From Actinopolymorpha cephalotaxi (GTDB taxonomy: Bacteria > Actinomycetota > Actinomycetes > Propionibacteriales > Actinopolymorphaceae), in contig NZ_JACBZA010000001.1 of NCBI RefSeq assembly GCF_013408535.1, positions 4,114,850 through 4,178,849 of the forward strand: a stretch of DNA of 64,000 nt, in the 5' to 3' direction. Below are positions 6,479 through 13,985 of the stretch, piece by piece. Every line of letters begins with the position of its first letter. Positions within the stretch are counted from its first letter, which is position 1. The notes beneath the pieces are model-generated. The model worked only from the letters and a program-made list of their open reading frames with translations, did not search any database and was not told the origin of the DNA. The position numbers were made by a program, and so were the translations under genes.

Positions 6479-8862
6479 GTCGGCCAGCCGGCCGGGCGGG
6501 CCGTGTCCAGGATCCGCTGGACGAGGTCCAGGTCGGCGCGCAGGTGTTCCCGTACCGGCGCCGGAACGTCCACCGCGGCCACCGCGTGCCGGGCCACGGC
6601 GAGGTGACCGGCCGCGGGCGCCATCCGGCGGGCGGTGAGGTCGCGCCGTAGCTGGGTGAGCGTCGCGACCAGCCGGTCCCGGTCTTCTCGGTCGACCGCG
6701 GCGGCGTAGACCCCGTTCACTCGGCGCAGCAGGTCCGAGACCTCCGCCGCGGCACCGCCCACCGGGTCGGCCTGCGGGTCGAACGCCTCCCTCCGGTAGA
6801 CCGACCGGGCCAGCGCCGCCTGGTGTTCGGCGTCCATGGAGTGCCAGACGAAGTGCGCCTGTCCGGTCGCGTCCGCCTGCCGGGCGGCGACCACCTGCCA
6901 GACGCTCGACTCCGCGGGCGCGGCGAGGAACGACGGCGCGATGCCGATCGAGGTGAACGCGTCGGTCCCGACCTGCGCCACGAACTCCGCCGACCGGTCC
7001 CGTACGTCGCCGGTGCCGACGGAGTACACCTCCGGTACGACGACATCCAGGAGCCTCGCCCGCACCCAGGACGCGAAGTCCTGGTGGAACTTCGCCACGT
7101 CGGCGGCGTTGTCGGTCGTCTCCAGCGCCGAGGAGAGGATCGTGCCCTTCGGCAGCGCGGCTCGTGCTTCCCGGACGAAGGTCGTGACCTGTTCGGTCTG
7201 CCAGTCCAGCCAGGTCTGGTAGAGCGCGTCACCGGGGTGCAGCTGGGCCGGATCGGCGCCGTAGCGCTCCTCGAACCGGGCCCGGGCCAGGTCGTTGTAC
7301 GACGACACCTGGTCCGGACTCGACCCCTGGGAGGGGTAGCGGATGTAGTCCAGCTGTACGCCCGGAACGTCGTACTTGCCCGCGGCCTCGGTGAACACCT
7401 TCAGCAGCCACGCCCGCGCGGCCGGGATCGCCGGGTCGAGGAAGTAGTAGCCCGGCTCGGTGGTACTGACCACTCGGCCCGCCCGGTCCTTCACCAGCCA
7501 CTCGGGATGGTCGCGCACGACCGGCCCGGCCCCCGCGTCACCACCGGTGAAGCCGATGAAGAAGCTGTGCATCCACAGGTGCAGGTGGACGCCGTACCGG
7601 TTCGCCGCCGCGACGTAGGCCGCCAGCGGGTCCCAGCCCGCGAACGCGGGGTTCTGGTCGGTGAAGGCGCTCGGGTAGATCGTCTGGCCGCCCCAGAAGG
7701 TCTCCAGGTACAGCTGGTTGAAGCCGGCCTTCGCCATCGCCGCGACGGTGGCGTCGACCGCTGCCGGGCCGGTCTCGGTCGGCCGGTGCCAGACGGCGCG
7801 CGCCTCCACCGCGTCGGACTCGGCGGTGAGCTCTCCGGCCTCGACGGCGGTCGACGCGGCCTGGTCGGCGGTCTCGATCGCACCCCGGTCGTCGCCGGCC
7901 TCGTGTTTCGCGCCGGCCTGGGCCAGCTGGGCGCGTGCCTTGGCCAGCGTGTCGGCGGCCCGGTCGAGCGGCGCGTCGGCGAAGGACGCCCGCGCGGTGT
8001 CGATCCGATCCTTGGCGGCGTCGACGGCGAGCTGCCCGGCGTAGAGGTACGACGTGGCGTCGATCGTCGCCGACAGGGTGGCGCCCGCCGTGGTTCCCGA
8101 CAACGTGAGCAGCGTGCCCGGGATGACGTTCTGCTGGATCCAGGCGAGCATCGTGCCGTGCCCGGACACGACGATGCCGTCGGCGGGAATGGTGGAGTCG
8201 TTGCCGCCGACGGCGGTGACGCGGTAGCCGGAGCCCACGCGTTCGGCGACCGCCTCCACGCCGTACTGGTTGGTTCCGGTGGTCGGTTCGGAGTACGCCG
8301 GGGTGTAGACCACCAGCTCGTCGGGTCCGCGGCCGCCGGGGAACTCCCACGGCGACGCGGGGTCGACCTTGGTGACGGTGCTGGTGGCGGTGTGGCTGGT
8401 GGCCATGATGGCGTTCTTTCGGAGTTCGACCCGCATGCCGACGCGCAGGTGCGCGCCCATCCAGGTGGCGGCCAGCCCGTGCCCGGACAGCGTGTACCCA
8501 CCGGCGGGGATCGGTGCGTTTCCACCGACGCCGGGAGCGGTGAGCTTCGTGACGACGCCGTCGTCGACCACCGCCTCGGCACCCCACTGGTTCTGCCTGG
8601 TCGACTCACCCCACGCCGGGGTGTAGACGATGAGCTGGTCGGCCCCACGGGTGCGGTCGTATCCCGCGACGGCGAGGTAGCTGCCGTCCGGTGTCACCAC
8701 GAAGTCGCCGCGCAGTCCACTCGCGTAGGCCGGCGCCATCGGCCCGGCAACCAGTCCGGCGAACAGGCCGGCCACCGCGAGCAGGGCAACGGCCAACGCT
8801 GTACGGGGGCGCCGGGTGAGCCACGTGAACCTTCCGGCAGAGAACCTCGATCGTGACCACAT
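6466..8862 (-). CDS. Secreted glycoside hydrolase-like family 10 protein
   Basis: 798-aa exported protein. An Arg-rich N-terminus leads into a hydrophobic signal segment ending AYA near residue 39. Two tandem modules follow (about 45-125 and 130-235), each with a VYTPAY/W core, NQxGxEAV and SGHG. A coiled, Ala-rich connector comes next, then the GHL10/DUF187-type TIM barrel from about 335 (FNQLYLETFWGG, HLHLWMHSFF, VQLDYIRYP). Family members are putative glycosidases of uncertain substrate. ATG at 8862 has GAGGAGC upstream; upstream frame to 9075 lacks such support. It is divergent from a GH32 gene, suggesting coordinated polysaccharide breakdown outside the cell. Confidence 0.85.
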   Translation of the reverse strand: MWSRSRFSAGRFTWLTRRPRTALAVALLAVAGLFAGLVAGPMAPAYASGLRGDFVVTPDGSYLAVAGYDRTRGADQLIVYTPAWGESTRQNQWGAEAVVDDGVVTKLTAPGVGGNAPIPAGGYTLSGHGLAATWMGAHLRVGMRVELRKNAIMATSHTATSTVTKVDPASPWEFPGGRGPDELVVYTPAYSEPTTGTNQYGVEAVAERVGSGYRVTAVGGNDSTIPADGIVVSGHGTMLAWIQQNVIPGTLLTLSGTTAGATLSATIDATSYLYAGQLAVDAAKDRIDTARASFADAPLDRAADTLAKARAQLAQAGAKHEAGDDRGAIETADQAASTAVEAGELTAESDAVEARAVWHRPTETGPAAVDATVAAMAKAGFNQLYLETFWGGQTIYPSAFTDQNPAFAGWDPLAAYVAAANRYGVHLHLWMHSFFIGFTGGDAGAGPVVRDHPEWLVKDRAGRVVSTTEPGYYFLDPAIPAARAWLLKVFTEAAGKYDVPGVQLDYIRYPSQGSSPDQVSSYNDLARARFEERYGADPAQLHPGDALYQTWLDWQTEQVTTFVREARAALPKGTILSSALETTDNAADVAKFHQDFASWVRARLLDVVVPEVYSVGTGDVRDRSAEFVAQVGTDAFTSIGIAPSFLAAPAESSVWQVVAARQADATGQAHFVWHSMDAEHQAALARSVYRREAFDPQADPVGGAAAEVSDLLRRVNGVYAAAVDREDRDRLVATLTQLRRDLTARRMAPAAGHLAVARHAVAAVDVPAPVREHLRADLDLVQRILDTARPAGWPTGRS

Positions 8863-9039
8863 GCCGGCTCCTCGGGGGCGTACGTACGAATGCGCGTACG
8901 GAGTTGGGGCGTACAGAGATCGGAGGTACGAAATGGTGAGTACCAATGCAGGTCCGCGACCAGGATGGCCGCTCCACCCGCCACGGCCGAGGCCGATGTC
9001 CGGCTTCAGCCACGACAGATCGACAAGCCGGACGCGAAG

Positions 9040-9069
9040 TTGACCGCGGCGATCTCCGGGCACCATCGT
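9040..9069 (+). promoter_or_regulatory. Candidate leaderless promoter of the GH32 gene
   Basis: TTGACC at 9040-9045 (-35), an 18-bp spacer and CATCGT at 9064-9069 (-10) place transcription start at about 9077, the G of the GTG start codon. No Shine-Dalgarno is present. The hexamers are seen; activity is inferred. Confidence 0.5.
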
Positions 9070-9076
9070 TGGCACG

Positions 9077-10579
9077 GTGCCGGCACTTCCCCACGACCAC
9101 CACGCGCCGCACTTCCACGTGCGGTCGGTGGATGGCTACGTCAACGACCCGAACGGCCCGGTCCACTACCGGGGCGCCTTCCACCTCTACTTCCAGCAGG
9201 TCTTCGACACTCCCCGCACCGGGCCGGTGCACTGGGGCCACGCGACCAGCACCGACCTGGTGACCTGGACGCTGCACGGACCCGCGCTCACCCCCAGCCC
9301 CGGCACGCCGGACGAGGGTGGTTGCTGGTCGGGCAACACCGTGGCCGCGGACGACCGGCTGTACGCGTTCTACTCCGCGTTCGAATCAGGGAACCCGTTC
9401 CAGCCGGTACGGCGGGCGGAGTCGGCGGACGGCTTCGAGTTCACCGGGTCGATCCCGATGGTCGACGCGCCGGACGCCTCGGAGCGGCCGGTGCAGTTCC
9501 GGGACCCGTTCGTGTGGTGGCACCACGGCCGCTGGTGCATGCTCGTCGGCGCCGGGCTCGCCGGGGACGACGCCGACGGCCGTGCGCTCGGCCAGGCCAG
9601 GCTGTACGAGTCGGCAGACCTGGCGGAGTGGTCCTACGTCGGGCCGTTCGCGAGCCGGCGGCGTACCGACGAGGGCACCGGCCACGACACCGGGATGATG
9701 TGGGAGTGCCCGCAGTACGCCGCTCTCGGTGAGTGGGGCGTACTCCTCGTCGGTGCGTGGGACCGCGACGAGGGCATCACCCACGTGCTCGCGCTGACAG
9801 GCCGGGACGAGGCCGACCGGCTCGCCGATCCCGACCCGGCCGTGCGGATCGACCAGGGGCCGAACTTCTACGCCCCGTCGGTGATGCGCGCCCCGGACGG
9901 GCGGGTGCTGGTGTGGGGCTGGGTCACCGAGGGCCGCGACGCCTCCGCCTCGATCGAGGCGGACTGGTCCGGGATGCTCACCCTCCCCCGCGTCCTTACC
10001 GTGACCGAGGAGGGCGAGCCGCGCTGGCATCCGCCGGCCGAACTCGCCGCGCTCCGCGACGGCGCGATCGCCTCCGTCGAGGGCCCACTGGAGGCCGGCT
10101 CCTCCGTGGACGTGCCGGACGTGCCCGCGCGGTTCGAGCTCGACCTCGAGCTCACCACGTCCGGAACCGACCGTGAACCCACCCGCGTACGGCTGGTGGC
10201 CGGCAGTGCCGATGAGGACGAGCACCTGGACCTGCTGGTCGACTGGCAGGCGGGTGCGGTGGCCGTCGACCGGGACTCGGCGAGCCGGGACCCGAGGTCA
10301 CACCGGGGCACCTTCGCGATCACGGACGCGGTGGCGTCCGCGCCCGGCGAGAACGCCGGCGAAAGCAGGGACGCCGGAGCCGCCGAGGGTCCGGCGAGCG
10401 TCCGGCTCCGGTTCCTGGTGGACGGGTCGGTGGGCGAACTGTTCGCGGCCGGCCAGGCGCTCACCTGCCGCTTCTACCCGCAGGCGCCGCCGCCGTGGAC
10501 GCTGCGGGTCACGGCCGGCGCGGGCGGCCCGGTCGACGGGCACGTCACCGTGTGGCGGTTGCGCGGGTCGGTCGGGTGA
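9077..10579 (+). CDS. Glycoside hydrolase family 32 (invertase/levanase type)
   Basis: 500-aa GH32 enzyme hydrolysing beta-fructosides such as sucrose, levan or inulin. The family's three acidic motifs are visible: YVNDPNG (nucleophile Asp, about 20-26), FRDPFVW (about 141) and WECPQY with the acid/base Glu (about 212). A C-terminal beta-sandwich follows (about 330-500). No signal peptide is seen, so it should act inside the cell on imported sugar. The GTG start at 9077 appears leaderless. Its stop codon overlaps the next start as GTGA, coupling it to a sugar-kinase-like gene. Confidence 0.92.
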   Translation: MPALPHDHHAPHFHVRSVDGYVNDPNGPVHYRGAFHLYFQQVFDTPRTGPVHWGHATSTDLVTWTLHGPALTPSPGTPDEGGCWSGNTVAADDRLYAFYSAFESGNPFQPVRRAESADGFEFTGSIPMVDAPDASERPVQFRDPFVWWHHGRWCMLVGAGLAGDDADGRALGQARLYESADLAEWSYVGPFASRRRTDEGTGHDTGMMWECPQYAALGEWGVLLVGAWDRDEGITHVLALTGRDEADRLADPDPAVRIDQGPNFYAPSVMRAPDGRVLVWGWVTEGRDASASIEADWSGMLTLPRVLTVTEEGEPRWHPPAELAALRDGAIASVEGPLEAGSSVDVPDVPARFELDLELTTSGTDREPTRVRLVAGSADEDEHLDLLVDWQAGAVAVDRDSASRDPRSHRGTFAITDAVASAPGENAGESRDAGAAEGPASVRLRFLVDGSVGELFAAGQALTCRFYPQAPPPWTLRVTAGAGGPVDGHVTVWRLRGSVG

Positions 10580-11292
10580 CGTACGACGAACTGCTGGCCG
10601 AGGCACGCACGCTCGCCACCTCCGGCCGGCGGCGGGTTCTCGGCATCGTCGGCGCGCCCGGCGCCGGGAAGTCCACCCTGGCCGAACGCCTGGTCGCCGA
10701 CCTCGCACCGGCCGCGGTGTACGTGCCGATGGACGGCTTCCACCTCGCCCAGGCCGAACTCGAACGGCTCGGACGGGCCGACCGCAAGGGCGCGCCGGAC
10801 ACCTTCGACGCCGCGGGCTACCTCGCCCTGCTCCGCCGGCTGCGTGACCCGGCCGAGGGCACGGTCTACGCGCCGGCGTTCTCCCGCGTCCTGGAGGAAC
10901 CGGTGGCGGGTTCGCTGCCGGTTCCCGCGGACACGCCGCTGGTGGTGACCGAGGGCAACTACCTGCTCCTCACCGACGGGCCGTGGCGGCAGGTCCGTAC
11001 GTTGCTGGACGCGTGCTGGTTCGTGCTCACCGAGCACGACGTCCGGATGGACCGGCTGCTCCGCCGGCACCGCGAGTTCGGCCGGAGCCCGGCGGTGGCA
11101 CAGGCGTTCGCGACCGGCTCCGACCAGCGCAACGCCGACCTGGTGGCGGCCGGGATCGACCGCGCGGACCGGGTGGTCGACGTCACCGCCTGGGACCTCC
11201 GCCCGCGCGCTCCCCAGGGCGCGGCCGGCGGGGACGGTATGGACGGTATGGGCGGTGGTGTGAGCGGCGGAAACGGCGACGGTCCGGCCTGA
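10576..11292 (+). CDS. P-loop sugar/nucleoside kinase, FrcK-like
   Basis: 238-aa kinase of the phosphoribulokinase/uridine kinase superfamily. The Walker A motif is GAPGAGKS (about 29-36), followed by YVPMDGFHL and VTEGNYLL, both typical of the family that includes the fructose-operon kinase FrcK. The GTG at 10576 overlaps the GH32 stop (GTGA), so translation is coupled. Phosphorylation of fructose released by the upstream enzyme is a reasonable inference but not shown. The last 24 residues are Gly/Asp/Met-rich low complexity and overlap the convergent MFS gene by 110 bp. Confidence 0.8.
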   Translation: MTYDELLAEARTLATSGRRRVLGIVGAPGAGKSTLAERLVADLAPAAVYVPMDGFHLAQAELERLGRADRKGAPDTFDAAGYLALLRRLRDPAEGTVYAPAFSRVLEEPVAGSLPVPADTPLVVTEGNYLLLTDGPWRQVRTLLDACWFVLTEHDVRMDRLLRRHREFGRSPAVAQAFATGSDQRNADLVAAGIDRADRVVDVTAWDLRPRAPQGAAGGDGMDGMGGGVSGGNGDGPA

Positions 11293-12538
11293 CCCGTGCC
11301 GGGCCGCACGCCCTTCTCCCGCGTACGACATCAACGGTCACGTACGCCGCGCACAACGCCACCAGCAACCCGTCGGCGACGAACAGCCAGCCCATCGGCA
11401 GCCACACCGAGCCGACGCCGAACGCCGCGAACACCGCGAGGGCCGCACCTTCGGACAGCACGCCGGACAACGACGTCACGGTGGCCCGGGCCGGCCCGGT
11501 GATCGCGTGCTGCAGTCGCGCGTCCAGCAGCAGCCTCGCCAGGTGGAAGGCGCCGATGCCGGCACCGATCGCGACCACTCCGAGCGTGGAGGTGGCGGCC
11601 GCCCCGGCGCCGACGAGGAAGGCGGCCACGGCCAGCGCGACCGGTGCGACAACGTACCGCCACCTCCGGGCGGCGACCTGCATCGCCGCCACCACCATGG
11701 CCACCCCGGGCACGACCATCAGCAGCGGGACGTACGGGTCGGGAACGCCGACTGCCCGGGCCAGCAACGGGAGGTACTCGTCGAAGGCGACCAGCCCGGG
11801 CAGCAGGCCGGTCAGCAACGTGAGCCGGCGAACGGCCGGGTCGCGGACCGCCTCGGCAACGCCCGCCCGCAACGTCGCGACGTACGCGCGCATGCCGGTC
11901 GGCTCGGACTCGACGCCGGTGCGGGGCACGGCGGGGAACGCCAGGGCCACCGGCACCTGCGCCAGCCCCATCGCCACCGAGGCCCACCCCACCACCTGGT
12001 AGCCGCCGAACGCGAAGAGCGGGGCCGCCAGCGCGGTCGCGACCAGTCCGGCGGCCCCCTCGGCGGCGGCGGACCGGCCGAGCAACCGGTCGTAGGTGGA
12101 CTCGGCGCCGGCCGCGGCAAGCTCGTCGTACACCAGCGCCTGCAGCGTCCCGGACTTCAGCGCGCCCTGCGCGGACCACGCCACGAAGCCGACCGAGAAG
12201 GCCGGGAAGGACGGCAGACAGATCCACAGGGCGAACCCGGCGGCGCGCAGCACCGCGCCGACGGCGAGCAGGTGACGGCGCGACAGCCGGTCCGCGAGGA
12301 CGCCGGAGGGCACCTCGAGGACGAACGCGGCACCTGCCCACAGGCCGAGCAGGAACGAGATCTCGCCGGTGGAGAGCCCGGTGTCGGCGAACAGCAGGGT
12401 GTACAGCGGATACAGGAAGATCGCGTCGTCCAGCGCGGAGAACGCGACGAACAGCCGGCCGATCCGCCAGGCCTGGCCGGCCGGTGGATCAGGCGAGTGT
12501 TCGAGCCCCGCCGCGCGGCGGCGGGACCGGCTGGAAGC
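11183..12538 (-). CDS. MFS transporter with in-frame stop near 5' end
   Basis: Major facilitator transporter with 11-12 membrane segments; substrate unknown, perhaps a drug or sugar. The first membrane segment (LFVAFSALDDAIFLYPLYTLLF) is encoded at about 12454-12389, upstream of the first usable GTG (12313). No ATG, GTG or TTG lies in frame between 12313 and a TGA at 12541-12539. Beyond that TGA, in the same frame, an ATG at 12556 sits at leaderless distance from TAGGGT. The natural start is thus probably 12556 with a stop at codon 6. This could be a recent nonsense mutation, a sequencing error, readthrough, or a non-standard start such as CTG at 12454. The C-terminal 45 residues are Arg/Pro-rich and overlap the convergent kinase gene. 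Confidence 0.7.
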   Translation of the reverse strand, partial: ASSRSRRRAAGLEHSPDPPAGQAWRIGRLFVAFSALDDAIFLYPLYTLLFADTGLSTGEISFLLGLWAGAAFVLEVPSGVLADRLSRRHLLAVGAVLRAAGFALWICLPSFPAFSVGFVAWSAQGALKSGTLQALVYDELAAAGAESTYDRLLGRSAAAEGAAGLVATALAAPLFAFGGYQVVGWASVAMGLAQVPVALAFPAVPRTGVESEPTGMRAYVATLRAGVAEAVRDPAVRRLTLLTGLLPGLVAFDEYLPLLARAVGVPDPYVPLLMVVPGVAMVVAAMQVAARRWRYVVAPVALAVAAFLVGAGAAATSTLGVVAIGAGIGAFHLARLLLDARLQHAITGPARATVTSLSGVLSEGAALAVFAAFGVGSVWLPMGWLFVADGLLVALCAAYVTVDVVRGRRACGPARVRPDRRRFRRSHHRPYRPYRPRRPRPGERAGGGPRR

Positions 12539-12556
12539 TCAACGAGGCCAGTTCAT

Positions 12557-12568
12557 GGGGAGACCCTA
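12557..12568 (-). promoter_or_regulatory. Leaderless -10 element before the MFS frame
   Basis: On the minus strand TAGGGT (12568-12563) is followed by six bases and ATG at 12556, the geometry seen at many leaderless genes here. This ATG opens the MFS frame but meets TGA five codons later. Confidence 0.5.
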
Positions 12569-12610
12569 GGTTGTCGGGGGTGGGCGGCGCCAGGGTTTGT
12601 CACGTACGCC

Positions 12611-12651
12611 GGTTCTGCTCGGTGCGGTCCTGCTCGGTGCGGGCCTGCTCA
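12611..12651. repeat. 15-bp repeat, 3 units, ending at a stop codon
   Basis: ctgctc recurs at 12615, 12630 and 12645 in a 15-bp unit (ctgctcggtgcggtc and variants). The last unit supplies the TCA that is the minus-strand TGA stop of the epimerase gene; in the other two the same position reads TCG. Confidence 0.65.
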
Positions 12652-13770
12652 ACGCCGGTGCCAGGCGGCGAGGACGTCAGCCTCCTCCGTCGCGGTCAGC
12701 CCGGCGCGCAGGCCGGCCGAGTCGGCAGCGTCGCCCGAGCCGGCCGAGCCGGCCGAGCCGGCAGCGTCGCCCGAGCCGGCCGAGCCGGCCTGGCCGAGGC
12801 CGGTCTCCAGGGCCCAGGTCAGGGTGTCGCGGGCGGTCTGGGCGAGGTCGCGGACGGCCAGCCCGGCGGCCAGCGTCTCGCTGACGTCGTGATCGAGCAT
12901 CCCGGCGTACTCCGGGAGCGGCAGCCAGACCGGCAGCGACCGCGGCCCCGCCCACGGGTCGACCTTCTGCGCCGTCAGGAACTCCTGGTCCACCCAGGTC
13001 AGCTTCGGCTCGGTGTCCGCGCCGGCGACGGAGTCCACGTCCGCTCCGGCCTTCATCATGGCGTCGGCGACCCCGGCCGCGACGCGGTCCAGGAACTCAC
13101 CGCGCCCCACGGCGGGAGCGGTGGCGTCGAAGACGCCGACCACTCCGGTCTCCGCGGACCGGACGATCCAGGCCGCGAGGTCGCGTACGTCGATCACCTG
13201 CACGGGTTCGTCGGGCGCCCCCGGCGCGAGCACCTCGCCGCCCCGCGCCAGCCGCACCGGCCAGTAGGTGAACCGGTCGCTCCGGTCGCCCGGCCCGACG
13301 ATCAGCCCGGCGCGCACGACGTTGGCCCGGTCGCCGAGGGAGGCGAGCACGGCCTGCTCGCAGGAGACCTTCGCCGGCCCGTAGTTCGCCACGTCGCCCT
13401 CGTCCGCGTCGTCGGGCAGCGGGTCGTGCACGGGACCGGTGTGCGGGTTCTGCTTCGGAGTGGAGTTGTCGGTGTAGACGCTGATCGAGGAGACGAACGT
13501 CCAGTGGCGTACGCCGTCGCCGAGCGCGGCCACCGCCCGGGCGACCTGACTGGGCAGCCGGGCGACGTCGACCACCGCGTCGAACTCCCGGCCGGCCAGC
13601 GGGGCCAGCCCGTCGGGGTCGTCGCGGTCGACGCGGACGAACGATGTTCCGGCCGGTGGCTCACCACTGGTGCCGCGGGCCGCGCAGGTCACCTCGTGGC
13701 CACGCGCCACCGCCTCGGCGGCCACCGCCGCGGACAGGAACACCGTTCCGCCCAGGACCAGGATCCGCAT
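12649..13770 (-). CDS. NAD-dependent epimerase/dehydratase family protein
   Basis: 373-aa extended short-chain dehydrogenase/reductase. The N-terminal cofactor motif is MRILVLGGTVFLS (a GGTxFLS variant of GxxGxxG), and FVSSISVYTDNS near residue 107 with NYGPAKV near 143 gives the Ser and YxxxK-type catalytic residues. Proteins of this exact type are often annotated as sugar-nucleotide epimerases or reductases; the substrate is not evident. ATG at 13770 is preceded by a strong GAGGAGGAGG. The C-terminal region contains an expanded Ala/Gly/Ser/Asp low-complexity block (about 325-350) encoded by imperfect repeats of gagccggcc, probably produced by slippage. Confidence 0.85.
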   Translation of the reverse strand: MRILVLGGTVFLSAAVAAEAVARGHEVTCAARGTSGEPPAGTSFVRVDRDDPDGLAPLAGREFDAVVDVARLPSQVARAVAALGDGVRHWTFVSSISVYTDNSTPKQNPHTGPVHDPLPDDADEGDVANYGPAKVSCEQAVLASLGDRANVVRAGLIVGPGDRSDRFTYWPVRLARGGEVLAPGAPDEPVQVIDVRDLAAWIVRSAETGVVGVFDATAPAVGRGEFLDRVAAGVADAMMKAGADVDSVAGADTEPKLTWVDQEFLTAQKVDPWAGPRSLPVWLPLPEYAGMLDHDVSETLAAGLAVRDLAQTARDTLTWALETGLGQAGSAGSGDAAGSAGSAGSGDAADSAGLRAGLTATEEADVLAAWHRR

Positions 13771-13949
13771 CGGGCCTCCTCCTCGTCGTCGCGTGGCGAC
13801 CGGAGAGGAACGCCGGCCCTGCACACCGCGGTTCCGGGAAGCGTGGCCGATCCCGCGGCGGATGCGCCAGCGGATTCCGCCGACGGCGATCGGGCTACGC
13901 CGTGGGCGGAACCACTTGCGGATTCGGGTACACCAGGTTGCGATGCCGG

Positions 13950-13979
13950 TTCGGGGCCGGACCGTGGTCCGGCCCCGAA
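13950..13979 (-). terminator. Strong hairpin terminator after the PIG-L gene
   Basis: ttcggggccggacc (13950-13963) and ggtccggccccgaa (13966-13979) form a 14-bp perfect stem starting 6 bases past the PIG-L stop codon on the minus strand. There is no U-tract, as is common in actinobacterial terminators. Confidence 0.75.
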
Positions 13980-13985
13980 ACCCGG

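Noticed and set aside
6823-8856. Open frame of 677 codons on the plus strand opposite the GH-like 10 gene
   Set aside because: Shadow frame; the opposite strand encodes a signal peptide and a clear TIM-barrel glycosidase fold.
11183-11292. Frameshift at the end of the kinase gene causing the overlap
   Set aside because: Both frames end in ordinary stop codons and the low-complexity tails read smoothly; there is no direct sign of a lost or gained base.
12539-12541. Selenocysteine at the in-frame TGA of the MFS gene
   Set aside because: No SECIS-like hairpin was recognised after the TGA and MFS transporters are not known selenoproteins; mutation or an alternative start is simpler.
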